From Thiomicrorhabdus lithotrophica (lineage in GTDB: Bacteria > Pseudomonadota > Gammaproteobacteria > Thiomicrospirales > Thiomicrospiraceae): 64,000 nt of DNA. Positions 25,270 to 34,554 of this stretch are shown one piece after another (positions within the stretch are counted from its first letter, which is position 1; each line of letters begins with the position of its first letter). The stretch lies in NCBI RefSeq assembly GCF_029201445.1, contig NZ_CP102381.1, positions 806,001 to 870,000 of the forward strand. The letters are read 5' to 3'. The translations under genes were made by a program, and so were the position numbers. The notes below the pieces were generated by a model. It saw only the letters and a program-made list of their open reading frames with translations, had not been told where the DNA came from and ran no database searches.

Positions 25270-25719
25270 GTGTCGAACCGTTTGCAGAGAGTTCAAAAGT
25301 TAATCGAGTTAGCAGAGGTTGAATTAGATCAAGCTGCGCAAACCTATTCTTATATGCAAAATAAATTAGCGGACGCTCAAACTCAACTGATCTCTCTCGA
25401 AGAATATCAAGGTGAATACGCTAAAAAACCGAGTTCAGTGACACATATTTCACCTATACAACTGCAAACTCATAATGCATTTGCTGATAAGCTTGTTCAA
25501 GCATTAGCGGCCCAAAAAAACCAGGTAGAAGAATCCGAAAAAATGCTCGAGCTTGCTCAGCAAGCTTGGGTTGAAAAACGTTCCCGTATTAAGGTACTAG
25601 AGGCTTTGTTTAAACGTATTGAGTCTAATGAAATAGTGAAGTTAAATAAGCAGGAACAACATATGCTTGATGAATTAGCTACCCAAAAACACATTCAAAA
25701 AAAAACGGGGTTTATCTAG
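25270..25719 (+). CDS. fliJ: Flagellar export protein FliJ
   Basis: 149 residues, almost entirely a long two-helix coiled coil (RLQRVQKLIELAEVELDQAAQTYSYMQ, ESEKMLELAQQAWVEKRSRIKVLEALFKRIE). That is the FliJ/gamma-subunit-like stalk inserted into the FliI hexamer. GTG start at 25270; no ATG lies nearby in frame. Assignment rests on its length, coiled coil, the SRIKVLEALFKRI family segment and position between fliI and fliK. Confidence 0.82.
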   Translation: MSNRLQRVQKLIELAEVELDQAAQTYSYMQNKLADAQTQLISLEEYQGEYAKKPSSVTHISPIQLQTHNAFADKLVQALAAQKNQVEESEKMLELAQQAWVEKRSRIKVLEALFKRIESNEIVKLNKQEQHMLDELATQKHIQKKTGFI

Positions 25720-25785
25720 TTTTGTATATAGGCATGTATATTGCTTTTCTTGGGTTACGAATCAAAGTAAAGATGAGAGTCAAAA

Positions 25786-27375
25786 ATGCTTACATCCACT
25801 AAAATATCACAGTCTGAGCCAGCAATTATAGGGCTAGAACCATTAGATAAAGGGCAAGCTTTGCCACAAGAGGCAAAATTTTCAGAGCTTTTTTCTTCAA
25901 TGTATAGCGCTTCTAAAGAAGAGTCAGCAACTGTTATAGAGTCAACAACATTAAGTGAGTTGCCTGAAGAGCCTGGGGTGATGGAAAAGTTTTCTATTGC
26001 TAATGAATTGCTTAAGACTTCTGCGAGAGGGGAATTACCAGGCCTGGTAACATTTCAATTTGAGAGCGAGGCTTTAGGTGGTGATGTTAGAAAAGCTGGT
26101 AATGCAGAGGCCAATACCGATATTATAACGCTGGTTGAAAATGCTTTAGCTACAAACCACCCTGTTGCTGAAGAAGCCAAGCTCAATAATATTATTCCAG
26201 GTACGGCTAGCACTGAAACGGCACTCAATAATATTATTCCAGTTACGGTTGATATTGACACCACCCTTGTTGATAAACCTGTTTTACCAGAGGGATTAGA
26301 TTCATCGTTTTCAGAGTTGTCGGAACTACCTGTAGTGGAAACGTTAGCATTATCTGACGTTGCTGAATTAACAAATGTAAGTTCTTTTCCTGGGGATAGT
26401 GCTGATATTTCTAGTGTTGAAAAACACTTAACTGAAAATTTTAATGTTCATCAAATACATGATAAAAAAGTACCAACTAATAATGTGAATTCTGTTGATG
26501 ACATTATCTCTGAGCAGTTGGTCGGATCTGAAGAAACGGTTGAACTGGCTTTACAGCAAAGAATGGCTGAAATGCCTATAGCTAACTCTGCATCAGTTGC
26601 AGCCCAAGTGGCTAATTCTTCAGTTGTTTCAAATGGTAGCCAACCCCCCCAGAGTATTGCTAGCTCACAAACACTAACACAATGGGGTGCTGCCACTAGT
26701 GAAGCGCAGGCAGCTTCTTCAACTACTGGACAAAATAGTCAGTCTTTTTCACAAGGGAGTCAGCATCAATTTTCTGGACAGCAGCAAATGATGCAGTTTC
26801 AAGCTCAAAAGTCTCAAGCGATTGAACAGCAAATGGCAGTTAAAGCAACTGACGAATTGATGGTTAAGTCTGACTCGAAAGAGAGTTTGTTAACTGGAGA
26901 GTTTTCGACGTTTGATAGGCGTATGCAGCTACCAGTTGGCTTACAGAGTATTCCTATTCCTGTTAGGTCACCGCAATGGGGACAGGCTTTAGGTCAAAGA
27001 GTGGTGTTTATGGCAAATAACCAACTCCAGCAAGCACAAATTACTCTAAACCCTGAGAAGTTGGGACCTGTTCAAGTTAAGCTTCATATGGATAGGGATC
27101 AACAAGTTCATGTCACTATGACCGCTCAGCATGGAACAACTCGAGAAGCAATGGAAAATGCCTTACCACGATTGAGAGAAATGTTGGAACAGTCAGGTAT
27201 AAATTTGGGATCCGTTGATGTAGGGGATAATAAACAGTTCTCCGAGAAAAATTCATCAGATTCTGATTCTAATCATTCTCATACTCAAGCAGATGGGGAT
27301 GAAGCGGATTTAACAAATGATATGTCGCCTACCAAGGTGATAGCTACAGATAATATTGTCGATTTTTACGCCTAG
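25786..27375 (+). CDS. fliK: Flagellar hook-length control protein FliK
   Basis: 529 residues. The N-terminal ~370 residues are low-complexity Ser/Thr/Glu/Gln-rich molecular-ruler sequence. The C-terminal Flg_hook domain (~390-480) has WGQALGQRVVFMANNQLQQAQITLNPEKLGPVQVKL and the MTAQHGTTREAMENALPRLREML block that switches FlhB export specificity. A tail rich in Asp/Ser follows. A 14-codon tandem repeat occurs at 26182-26242 (LNNIIPxT twice). It is exported during hook growth. A second Flg_hook protein is encoded at 46349. Confidence 0.88.
   Translation: MLTSTKISQSEPAIIGLEPLDKGQALPQEAKFSELFSSMYSASKEESATVIESTTLSELPEEPGVMEKFSIANELLKTSARGELPGLVTFQFESEALGGDVRKAGNAEANTDIITLVENALATNHPVAEEAKLNNIIPGTASTETALNNIIPVTVDIDTTLVDKPVLPEGLDSSFSELSELPVVETLALSDVAELTNVSSFPGDSADISSVEKHLTENFNVHQIHDKKVPTNNVNSVDDIISEQLVGSEETVELALQQRMAEMPIANSASVAAQVANSSVVSNGSQPPQSIASSQTLTQWGAATSEAQAASSTTGQNSQSFSQGSQHQFSGQQQMMQFQAQKSQAIEQQMAVKATDELMVKSDSKESLLTGEFSTFDRRMQLPVGLQSIPIPVRSPQWGQALGQRVVFMANNQLQQAQITLNPEKLGPVQVKLHMDRDQQVHVTMTAQHGTTREAMENALPRLREMLEQSGINLGSVDVGDNKQFSEKNSSDSDSNHSHTQADGDEADLTNDMSPTKVIATDNIVDFYA
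26037..26048. repeat. Iterated palindrome ACCAGGCCTGGT
   Basis: Perfect copy in the ruler part of fliK, flanked TT...AA to give a 16-base palindrome, read CCA GGC CTG GTA (PGLV). Confidence 0.9.
26182..26242 (+). repeat. Two-copy 42-base tandem repeat in fliK
   Basis: CTCAATAATATTATTCCAG occurs at 26182-26200 and again at 26224-26242, encoding LNNIIP each time. Period 42 bases keeps frame and changes ruler length by 14 residues. Confidence 0.75.
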
Positions 27376-27384
27376 GAGCGAATT

Positions 27385-28383
27385 ATGAAGTTTGTAAATA
27401 GTATTGCCATGTTGTTTGCTTTAACAGCAACAAATGCATACGCTGATTCAACCATTGCTGGAATTCCATTCGTCGGATTTGTTGTTATGGCGATGGTCGT
27501 TACGGCAGTAGTGGTTGGTGCCTTCGTTTACTTGATGTTATGTAATAAGTCAGGTAGTTGTGATCAATCTGAGTTGGTTGATGATTTGAAAAAAGTTGTA
27601 CAAAGTGAAGATTTTTCGGTAACGCTTAACGTACCTAACACAGATCCAAAATTACTAAGTGTTCTAAATGCGTTACTTGAGTCAGCCTCAAATCAAGTAA
27701 CTAAAGAGATGGTTGCTAAATCAACAGTAGAGTCAAAAGTATCTGATTTAGAAATGCAGATGGAAGAATTAAATGAAACCTTAGCTGCTTCTTACGCACA
27801 GCAACAAGAAGCACCTATGACAGCGGTTTCTGCTGGTTTTGATAATAGTGAGTTGATGCAGTTGTCAGCTAAACTTTCTTCCAAACTAGACGAATTAAAT
27901 AGTGGTTCTACCCAAGGAATGGAATCTGCTGCCAATGTTATTACCGAAGTGACTGGACTAACAGACGAAGTTACTCATGCTTCAGGTGTGATTAAGCGAC
28001 TCGAAGAAGACAGTAGTAATATCGGAACGGTTTTAGTTCTTATTCGAGATATAGCAGAGCAAACTAACTTACTAGCTTTAAATGCTGCAATTGAAGCTGC
28101 CCGTGCAGGAGAGCATGGCCGAGGTTTTGCGGTGGTGGCTGATGAAGTGCGAATTTTAGCTGGCAAGACCCAGCAAGCTACAACTGAGATTCAGTCAATT
28201 ATTGAAGAGTTACAGCAGCGTGCACGTAATGCTGTTCAGGTTATGGAAAATGGTCAGAATAGAGTTGGTTCGACTCAAGAAGAAGCAGGGCGTGTAAATG
28301 ATATATTTAATGGTATTGTAGCAAACCTTTCTGAGTTAAAATCTGCGCAAGAAGAATTATCAGCTGTAATTCAGAGCAGTTAA
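27385..28383 (+). CDS. Receptor-like chemotaxis protein without sensor domain, between fliK and motA
   Basis: 332 residues. An N-terminal hydrophobic segment or signal ([20 protein letters not shown]) is followed by one strong membrane segment (~27-50, [22 protein letters not shown]). Then comes a cytoplasmic coiled coil and the methyl-accepting hairpin tip: [37 protein letters not shown] at ~215-250. No periplasmic ligand-binding domain exists. The tip contacts CheA and CheW, so it could join chemoreceptor arrays or sense motor or membrane state. Lying in the basal-body operon next to motAB, it may be a stator- or flagellum-linked receptor. That is inferred from position only. Confidence 0.75.
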   Translation: MKFVNSIAMLFALTATNAYADSTIAGIPFVGFVVMAMVVTAVVVGAFVYLMLCNKSGSCDQSELVDDLKKVVQSEDFSVTLNVPNTDPKLLSVLNALLESASNQVTKEMVAKSTVESKVSDLEMQMEELNETLAASYAQQQEAPMTAVSAGFDNSELMQLSAKLSSKLDELNSGSTQGMESAANVITEVTGLTDEVTHASGVIKRLEEDSSNIGTVLVLIRDIAEQTNLLALNAAIEAARAGEHGRGFAVVADEVRILAGKTQQATTEIQSIIEELQQRARNAVQVMENGQNRVGSTQEEAGRVNDIFNGIVANLSELKSAQEELSAVIQSS

Positions 28384-28426
28384 ACAGCCAAAATCGTAAA
28401 GCACTGGAAAATAGGAAGAAGTTAGT

Positions 28427-29278
28427 ATGAAGGCAATTTTAGGTACATTAGTTGTTGTAGGTACCCTATTAGGTGGGTACTTGCCACATGGTAGCTTTGG
28501 AATATTAATCCAGCCACTCGAAGTTGTTATTATTTGTGGTGGTGCTTTAGGTGCTTATATTATTGCCAACCCAGGTTGGGTTGTAAAAGCAGGTTTTTCT
28601 TTAGGGCTTGGTTTGGCTAAACCGCACCATGTTAATAAAGAGCTGTTTATGGAGCTTTTAGGTTTAATGTTTAAGGTTTTTAACAAGGCTCGTCGTGAAG
28701 GTTTAATGTCGATTGAAGCGGATGTTGAAGATCCACATGCCAGTGAACTTTTTAATAGTGCGCCACTGGTTGCCGCAGATCACCATGCAATGGACTTTAT
28801 TTGTGATTACCTGCGTTTAATGATTAGTGGGGCAAGTAATCCATATCAATTAGAAGATCTAATGATTCTAGAATTGGATGCTCATCATCACGAAGCGATG
28901 ATGCCCAGTGGGGCTGTTGGTAAAGTAGCTGAAGCACTACCGGCATTTGGTATCGTTGCGGCTGTATTGGGTATTATCATTACCATGAGTTATTTAGATG
29001 CGGGTCCAATGGAAATCGCTCACCATATGTCCGTTGCGCTTGTTGGTACATTCTTAGGTATCTTAGTAGCCTATGGTTTTGTTGCGCCAATTGCTTCCGA
29101 ATTGGCTAACCGAGCGGAAGCAGAGAGTGCTTTTTTTGGTGTGATAAAAACGTGCTTAATGGCAAACTTAAATGGATACGCACCACAAGTTGCTGTTGAG
29201 TTTGGGCGTAAAGCTATACCAAGTCATGAACGACCAACTTTTGCAGAAGTTGATGAATTCTTGCAAAGCCAAAAATAA
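28427..29278 (+). CDS. motA: Flagellar stator protein MotA
   Basis: 283 residues with four membrane segments, the last two around residues 170-190 (FGIVAAVLGIIITMSYL) and ~205-222 (VALVGTFLGILVAYGFVAP). PAFGIVAAVLG and GTFLGIL are the MotA/PomA signatures. The cytoplasmic loop with charged residues (KVFNKARREGLMSIE, MMPSGAVGKVAEALP) meets FliG. The 283-residue length and long loop resemble the proton-type MotA of E. coli more than sodium-type PomA (~255). It forms the stator with MotB, next. Confidence 0.93.
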   Translation: MKAILGTLVVVGTLLGGYLPHGSFGILIQPLEVVIICGGALGAYIIANPGWVVKAGFSLGLGLAKPHHVNKELFMELLGLMFKVFNKARREGLMSIEADVEDPHASELFNSAPLVAADHHAMDFICDYLRLMISGASNPYQLEDLMILELDAHHHEAMMPSGAVGKVAEALPAFGIVAAVLGIIITMSYLDAGPMEIAHHMSVALVGTFLGILVAYGFVAPIASELANRAEAESAFFGVIKTCLMANLNGYAPQVAVEFGRKAIPSHERPTFAEVDEFLQSQK

Positions 29279-29308
29279 TTAAATAAAAAGAACTCTAGTT
29301 GAATAGTC

Positions 29309-30190
29309 ATGAGTGATGATCAATCCATAATCATAAAACGTTTAAACAAGTGTCCCCATGTTGCGCATGGCGGGGCATGGAAAATAGCGTTTGCTGATTT
29401 TATGACAGCGACAGCTGCTTTTTTCCTCATGCTATGGATATTGGGTGGAACGAATGATGAAGAGATGAAAGCTATGGCTGAGTTCTTTAGGGATCCTACT
29501 GTGGTTGAATCATCCCCCATGACTTTGGTTGAATCTAAAGAAGCGGGTAGAACTTCTGATGCTATGATTGATATGGGTGGTTTCAAAGATTCACCAAAAG
29601 GTGAAGAGGGTGATGAGGATGGTTCAGGAAAAGCGCAAGAAAAAGCCCAAATGGAAGCCATGAAGCTCGAACTCGAACAGAAGATTTCCGAAAATGAATC
29701 TCTTAACGAATTAAAAGAACAGTTAAAAATTGAAGTAACGCCAAATGGTCTACAGGTGCAAATTTTAGATGACCGTAAACGCCCAATGTTTGGATCAGGG
29801 GTTGATTTACCAAAAGAATATGCTTCAAAATTGTTGCGAGAAGTAGGTAAGGTGTTATCGAGTACTAATAACAAAATCAGTATTGCAGGGCATACAGACT
29901 CATCCGGCTATCACGACAGTTCGGAGTACACTAACTGGGAGCTTTCTGCTGACCGTGCTAATGCAGCAAGGCGATTGTTATTAGATGGGGGGGTAAATTC
30001 AGATAGAATAGCTCAAGCAGTAGGGATGGCTGATACCGTGCCTTTTGATAAAGAAAACCCGTATAATCCAAGAAATAGACGGATCAGTATTATTGTATTG
30101 AATAAAGAAGCTGAAGAGCGTTTGCGTAGTTTAAGTGATGCACCAGATGTTGAAAATTTGAGTCAGCAATTACAGTTAACACCTTATTAG
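29309..30190 (+). CDS. motB: Flagellar stator protein MotB
   Basis: 293 residues. HGGAWKIAFADFMTATAAFFLMLWI at ~20-44 is the single membrane segment with the ion-binding Asp at residue 30. The WKIA(Y/F)ADFMTA pattern is that of proton-driven MotB. A Glu/Lys-rich plug and linker follows, then the OmpA-like peptidoglycan-binding domain (~175-275: ISIAGHTDSSG, NWELSADRANAARRLL, NPRNRRISIIVL). It anchors the stator to the cell wall. Whether the motor uses protons or sodium is an inference from sequence style. Confidence 0.93.
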   Translation: MSDDQSIIIKRLNKCPHVAHGGAWKIAFADFMTATAAFFLMLWILGGTNDEEMKAMAEFFRDPTVVESSPMTLVESKEAGRTSDAMIDMGGFKDSPKGEEGDEDGSGKAQEKAQMEAMKLELEQKISENESLNELKEQLKIEVTPNGLQVQILDDRKRPMFGSGVDLPKEYASKLLREVGKVLSSTNNKISIAGHTDSSGYHDSSEYTNWELSADRANAARRLLLDGGVNSDRIAQAVGMADTVPFDKENPYNPRNRRISIIVLNKEAEERLRSLSDAPDVENLSQQLQLTPY

Positions 30191-30214
30191 TTATTGAGCA
30201 GTAAAGGAAAAAAT

Positions 30215-30811
30215 ATGTCTGAAGAAGTTCAAGAGGAAAAGAAAAGTGGTGGTAAAGGCCTCATTATTGTTTTGTTAGTTGTGGTCATTCTTCTTTTAGT
30301 TGGTATTGGGGTGATGGCTTTCTTGCTTTTAAGTGGCGACAAATCAGGCGACAATGGGTCTGCAGATACTGGATTACATGGTTCAGCTGAACATGGTTCG
30401 GAAAATGGGCATGCTGATGAAAATAGTCATGCAAAAGAGTATTCACCTAAGTACAAGCAATTTGAACCTCCAGCTCCTGAATCCCCTCCCACTTACTTTA
30501 CCATGGAAAAATTTGTTGTGAATTTTAATGGTAATGGGCAAGCTAAATTTTTAGCAGTTGATTTAAAATTTATGTCTTATTACCCTCAAGTGGTTGGTGA
30601 TGCAGGGGAAATGGAGCCTTTGCGTCCAATTCTTAAGAATGATATTGAGCGTTTATTGCGTAACCAAAGCTATAACGAATTAAGTAAGGCAGATGGTCCT
30701 GATAAATTGCGTGCTGAAATTTTAGATGTAACTCGTAAAGTTTTAGAAAATCATAATATTTATCCAGGGTTACTAGAAGATGTTTTTATGACACGTTTTG
30801 TCATGCAATAA
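30215..30811 (+). CDS. fliL: Flagellar protein FliL
   Basis: 198 residues from ATG 30215, which has an AAAGGA site 6 bases upstream; a TTG at 30194 lacks one. A membrane segment at ~17-42 (GLIIVLLVVVILLLVGIGVMAFLLL) is followed by a Gly/His/Glu-rich spacer and the periplasmic FliL domain (YFTMEKFVVNFNGNGQAKFLAVDLKFM, RPILKNDIERLLRNQSYNEL, GLLEDVFMTRFVMQ). FliL rings surround the stator and aid torque. It begins the fliLMNOPQR run. Confidence 0.9.
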   Translation: MSEEVQEEKKSGGKGLIIVLLVVVILLLVGIGVMAFLLLSGDKSGDNGSADTGLHGSAEHGSENGHADENSHAKEYSPKYKQFEPPAPESPPTYFTMEKFVVNFNGNGQAKFLAVDLKFMSYYPQVVGDAGEMEPLRPILKNDIERLLRNQSYNELSKADGPDKLRAEILDVTRKVLENHNIYPGLLEDVFMTRFVMQ

Positions 30812-30821
30812 GGTTAAATAA

Positions 30822-31841
30822 ATGGATGATATCTTAAGTCAAGATGAAGTCGATGCCCTATTAAAAGGGATGGGCGGAGGTGATGTCGAAACTGAAGGGG
30901 ATGATACTTCAGATGGGCAGAGTGCCAAAGTCTACGACTTTACTAATCAGGAACGCATAGTTCGTGGTCGTTTACCTGCTTTAGATATTATTAATGAACG
31001 TTTTGCTCGAGGTTTTCAACGTCATTTCAATGAAATGGTTATGGCAAGTGTTGAGGTGACGGCAGGTGAAGTTAAAATCATCAAAATGATTGATTACCTC
31101 CGTAATCTTTTTGTCCCAACGAGTTTAAATATTTATCGTATTAATCCGTTGAACGGTGTCTCTCTTTTTACATTAGATTCCAAGTTGATATTTACTGCGG
31201 TAGATATTTATTTTGGTGGTACAGGGTTGTTACCATTTAAAATTGAAGGTCGTGAATATACGCCTGTTGAGATGAGTATGGTGCGAAGTATTCTTGATAT
31301 TGCTTCTGAAAACATGCGTAAAGCATGGGGGCCAGTAATGGATATCGAGATTGAATATATGCACTCGGAGATGAACCCTAAATTTGCAGGAATTGTAGAT
31401 CCAACCGATATGATTGTTGTCAGCCCTATCAATGTACGATTTGAAGGGGTTGAAGGTCGTGTTGATATTGTCATGCCATACGCAATGCTGGAGCCGGTTA
31501 GAGATAAACTCGAAGAGGGGATGCAGAACCTTCAAGGTGAAAGCGATAACCGTTGGTCTAGAACGCTTAAAGAAGAAGCAAAAAATATTGAAATTGATCT
31601 TAGTGTCAATTTAGCTGAGCTACAGATGAACGTAGATGATTTAATGAAAATGGAAAAAGGCGATATTATTCCTTTAGAAATGCCAAAAATCGTTACCGTT
31701 AAAGCTGAAAATATTGCCATTATGCGTGGTAAACTCGGCGAGAGTCATAATAAGAAAGCAGTAAAAATTGAACAAGTGTTACGTCACCCCGCTTATCAAG
31801 AGCGAACGATAGAGAATGTTAAGGAGTGGTACGATGAGTGA
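30822..31841 (+). CDS. fliM: Motor switch protein FliM
   Basis: 339 residues. The N-terminal CheY-P binding peptide MDDILSQDEVDALLKGM is intact. The CheC-like middle domain (GEVKIIKMIDYLRNLFVPTSLN, FFGG-type segment DIYFGGTG, IEIEYMHSEMNP) and the C-terminal SpoA/FliN-like domain (SVNLAELQMNVDDLMKMEKGDIIPLEMP) follow. It forms the C ring and switches rotation when CheY-P binds. The fliN start overlaps its last codons. Confidence 0.95.
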   Translation: MDDILSQDEVDALLKGMGGGDVETEGDDTSDGQSAKVYDFTNQERIVRGRLPALDIINERFARGFQRHFNEMVMASVEVTAGEVKIIKMIDYLRNLFVPTSLNIYRINPLNGVSLFTLDSKLIFTAVDIYFGGTGLLPFKIEGREYTPVEMSMVRSILDIASENMRKAWGPVMDIEIEYMHSEMNPKFAGIVDPTDMIVVSPINVRFEGVEGRVDIVMPYAMLEPVRDKLEEGMQNLQGESDNRWSRTLKEEAKNIEIDLSVNLAELQMNVDDLMKMEKGDIIPLEMPKIVTVKAENIAIMRGKLGESHNKKAVKIEQVLRHPAYQERTIENVKEWYDE

Positions 31842-32292
31842 TGAAGAAGATTTAAGTGCGTGGGGCGACGCCTTAGCAGAACAGGCTGATTCTGAAGATG
31901 GAGCATCAGATGATCCTTGGGGAGATGCTTTATCTGAACAAGCTGATGTTGAAGCAGCAAATGCAGATGCTGAATCAATTAGCTCTGCTGCATTTGATGA
32001 ATTAGCGTCCGAACGCGGCGATAGTAAAAATAAAGTCGATCTAGATGTATTGATGGATATTCCTGTTACTCTTCAGCTAGAAATTGGGCGAGCAAAAGTT
32101 TCTATCCGTAACTTACTATCTTATACACAAGGATCTGTTGTTGAGATGGATCGCTTAGCAGGCGAACCACTCGATTTATTAGTTAATGGAACGCTTATCG
32201 CTCATGGTGAGGTTGTCGTGATTAATGATAAATTTGGTGTACGTTTAACGGATGTTGTGAGTCCTCAAGAACGTATTAAAAAGTTAAAATAG
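31834..32292 (+). CDS. fliN: Motor switch protein FliN
   Basis: 152 residues from ATG 31834 with AAGGAG 7 bases upstream; it overlaps the fliM end by 8 bases. The N terminus is acidic and contains a repeated WGDALxEQAD motif (two copies at ~6-40). The SpoA domain occupies ~75-150: VLMDIPVTLQLEIGRAKVSIRNLLSYTQGSVVEMDRLAGEPLDLLVNG and VINDKFGVRLTDVVSPQERI. FliN completes the C ring and docks the export ATPase. Longer starts upstream would add residues read from within fliM. Confidence 0.93.
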   Translation: MSDEEDLSAWGDALAEQADSEDGASDDPWGDALSEQADVEAANADAESISSAAFDELASERGDSKNKVDLDVLMDIPVTLQLEIGRAKVSIRNLLSYTQGSVVEMDRLAGEPLDLLVNGTLIAHGEVVVINDKFGVRLTDVVSPQERIKKLK

Positions 32293-32300
32293 TTGGGAAT

Positions 32301-32759
32301 ATGAGATTTATTAAGCAGGCCTGGTTATTTGTTCTTTTAGCGTTAAGTTCTATGCAAGTGTTAGCAGAAACAACAGCATCTTCTCCTATTGGAGAAGGCG
32401 TTACTCAGCCGAGTGAGCATTTTGGGCAAATTGTCTTGTCTTTAGTTTTAGTTTTACTGATAATTTTTATTTCTGCTTGGTTGCTAAGACGTTATGGTCG
32501 ATTTCCTGGTGTCGCTGAAGGTAATTTAAAAGTATTAGGTGCTTTGTCAGTAGGGCAGCGTGAGCGTATACTTTTGTTGCAGGTAGGTGAAGATCAGATT
32601 TTAGTTGGGGTGACGAGTAGCCGAATTTCTCGTTTACATCAGCTTGAAGTCCCTGTTGAAGTAAAGGATAATGTTCCGGTAACGAGCCAGTTTTCACAAC
32701 GGCTTCAAGACGCACTGAAACCTAAGGGAAATAATCAACAAGCCCGTGAAGATACTTAA
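32301..32759 (+). CDS. fliO: Flagellar biosynthesis protein FliO
   Basis: 152 residues. A signal peptide-like N terminus ([22 protein letters not shown]) is followed by a membrane segment (~45-65, [21 protein letters not shown]). The cytoplasmic FliO domain is [30 protein letters not shown]. FliO is a scaffold for FliP/R assembly in the export gate. The fliP GTG overlaps its end by 14 bases. The iterated palindrome lies in the signal-peptide codons. Confidence 0.88.
   Translation: MRFIKQAWLFVLLALSSMQVLAETTASSPIGEGVTQPSEHFGQIVLSLVLVLLIIFISAWLLRRYGRFPGVAEGNLKVLGALSVGQRERILLLQVGEDQILVGVTSSRISRLHQLEVPVEVKDNVPVTSQFSQRLQDALKPKGNNQQAREDT
32316..32325. repeat. Iterated palindrome (AGCAGGCCTGGTT)
   Basis: In the signal-peptide codons of fliO, read CAG GCC TGG (QAW), one of two copies in this frame. 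Left outer base pair altered. Confidence 0.65.
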
Positions 32760-33498
32760 ACCACTTCTTTTTATTGCCTTAACGTTTTTCCCAATTTTCA
32801 CCTGGGCTATGCCAGGTATTCCCGCTTTTACCGTAGAGACGGATGCTGCTGGTAATCAAGATTACACGTTAACTATCCAAATTTTGTTGTTAATGACGGG
32901 TTTAACGTTATTACCAGCGGCATTAATAGCCACCACTTCTTTCTTACGAATAGTCATTGTTTTAGCTTTATTACGTCAAGCTTTAGGAACGATGCAAACT
33001 CCTTCAAACCAAGTTCTTATCGGTTTATCTTTGTTTTTAACTTTATTTATTATGACGCCAGTATTAGATAAGGTCTACAGTAATGCGGTAGCGCCTTATC
33101 TTGAAGAAGAAATTCAGTTTCAAAAGGCTATCGAGCTTGGTGCTAAACCCATGCACCAGTTTATGTTGCAGCAAACACGTGAAGATGATTTGGGCATGTT
33201 TGCCGAAATGGCTGACATTACTTTAACGGATCCTCAAGAGGTGCCTTTTAAAGTTTTAATTCCAGCGTTTATGACGAGTGAGTTAAAAACTGCATTTCAA
33301 ATTGGTTTTATGCTTTTTATTCCGTTCTTAATTATTGACCTTGTTGTGGCTAGTTTATTAATGTCCATGGGGATGATGATGTTATCTCCAATGATAATTT
33401 CTTTGCCGTTTAAACTGATGCTCTTTGTATTAATTGATGGCTGGGCATTGGTGGTAGGAACTTTAGCTAACAGTTTTGTTGTGCCCGGAGGTATATGA
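32746..33498 (+). CDS. fliP: Flagellar export gate protein FliP
   Basis: 250 residues with a cleavable signal ([21 protein letters not shown]), usual for FliP. Membrane regions carry the family signatures [34 protein letters not shown], the DLGMFAEMA periplasmic loop, and [41 protein letters not shown]. It builds the FliP5Q4R1 export gate. GTG at 32746 is required for the full signal peptide; the overlap with fliO suggests translational coupling. Confidence 0.94.
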   Translation: MKILKPLLFIALTFFPIFTWAMPGIPAFTVETDAAGNQDYTLTIQILLLMTGLTLLPAALIATTSFLRIVIVLALLRQALGTMQTPSNQVLIGLSLFLTLFIMTPVLDKVYSNAVAPYLEEEIQFQKAIELGAKPMHQFMLQQTREDDLGMFAEMADITLTDPQEVPFKVLIPAFMTSELKTAFQIGFMLFIPFLIIDLVVASLLMSMGMMMLSPMIISLPFKLMLFVLIDGWALVVGTLANSFVVPGGI

Positions 33499-33767
33499 TG
33501 CAACAAGAATTCGTGCTTACACTTGGACAAAAAATGTTGGAAGTGGTGACGATGTTAGCCGCACCGCTTTTAATTCCAGCCTTAGTTATAGGGTTATTAG
33601 TCGGTATGTTTCAGGCGGCCACACAAATCAATGAAATGACTTTAAGTTTTATTCCTAAGTTAGCCGTAGTAGGTGTTGCGTTGGTTGTTGCGGGTCCCTG
33701 GATGCTGGATACCTTGATTTCTTTCACTCGAGAGTTGTATCAAAATATTCCTGCTTTAATAGGTTAG
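33495..33767 (+). CDS. fliQ: Flagellar export gate protein FliQ
   Basis: 90 residues, two membrane helices (~18-42 [26 protein letters not shown] and ~55-78). [16 protein letters not shown] is the FliQ signature. Two adjacent ATGs (33495 and 33498) overlap the fliP stop; either is possible. Confidence 0.94.
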   Translation: MMQQEFVLTLGQKMLEVVTMLAAPLLIPALVIGLLVGMFQAATQINEMTLSFIPKLAVVGVALVVAGPWMLDTLISFTRELYQNIPALIG

Positions 33768-33771
33768 TCAA

Positions 33772-34548
33772 ATGACTTTTAACTATCCAGAATTTCTACA
33801 GCTGGTTGGTTTGTATTTTTACCCTTTTGTGCGTATTGGCGCAATGCTTTCAATTATTCCTTTGTACGGTATCAGGGCTGTTCCAGTTCGAACTCGAGTC
33901 ATTCTAACCGTCTTTTTAACTATTGTGATTGCTCCGGCGCTTTCTCTCCCTCCCCCTGTGGATCCTTTTACCTGGAAAGGTGTGTTATTTATTCTACAGC
34001 AGGTGTTGATAGGTTTAGCGATGGGGCTTATCTTCTTAGTCGTTTTTCAGGCATTTGTCATAGCCGGTCACTTAATTGCAATGGGAATGGGATTAGCATT
34101 TGCTCAAATGGTTGATCCAGGAACAGGAGTAAGTTCACCTATTGTTTCTCAGTATTTTACAATTATTGTTACACTTCTATTTCTAGCTCTCAATGGGCAT
34201 CTTCTTGTTATTCAGGTAATGGCAGACAGTTTTGAGTATCTTCCGATAGGAATTAACTTTTTAAACTCCGATAGTTTAAGGTTGTTGGTTGAATTTGGTA
34301 GTTATATGTTTTCGGCTGGAGTCTTAGTTGCTTTGCCTGCAATAACAGCTTTATTATTGATTAACGTCTCTTTTGGTGTCGTCACTAGAGCCGCACCAGC
34401 ATTAAACATCTTTGCCGTAGGTTTTCCAGTTACATTGTTAACAGGCCTGGTAATGTTGTCCCTAACGACCCCTTTAATTTTGCCACATCTTCAGGAATTA
34501 ATTCATAGAGCCTTAGATGTAATTTCTCAGTTGAAGTTAACAGGATAA
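33772..34548 (+). CDS. fliR: Flagellar export gate protein FliR
   Basis: 258 residues, about six membrane helices, with FVRIGAMLSIIPLYGIRAVPVRTRVILTVFLTIVIAP near the N terminus and AFAQMVDPGTGVSSPIVSQYF plus LLINVSFGVVTRAAPALNIFAVGFPVTLLTGLVML later, all FliR signatures. It completes the export gate with FliP and FliQ. It starts 4 bases after fliQ and ends 6 bases before flhB. Confidence 0.94.
   Translation: MTFNYPEFLQLVGLYFYPFVRIGAMLSIIPLYGIRAVPVRTRVILTVFLTIVIAPALSLPPPVDPFTWKGVLFILQQVLIGLAMGLIFLVVFQAFVIAGHLIAMGMGLAFAQMVDPGTGVSSPIVSQYFTIIVTLLFLALNGHLLVIQVMADSFEYLPIGINFLNSDSLRLLVEFGSYMFSAGVLVALPAITALLLINVSFGVVTRAAPALNIFAVGFPVTLLTGLVMLSLTTPLILPHLQELIHRALDVISQLKLTG
34442..34451. repeat. Iterated palindrome (ACAGGCCTGGT)
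   Basis: In a membrane helix of fliR, read ACA GGC CTG GTA (TGLV). One base from the perfect 12-mer, flanked AA...AAT. Confidence 0.7.
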
Positions 34549-34554
34549 TAGTCT

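Noticed and set aside
29320-29874. 184-residue minus-strand frame inside motB
   Set aside because: Shadow of motB; Ser/Cys-rich composition typical of antisense reading.
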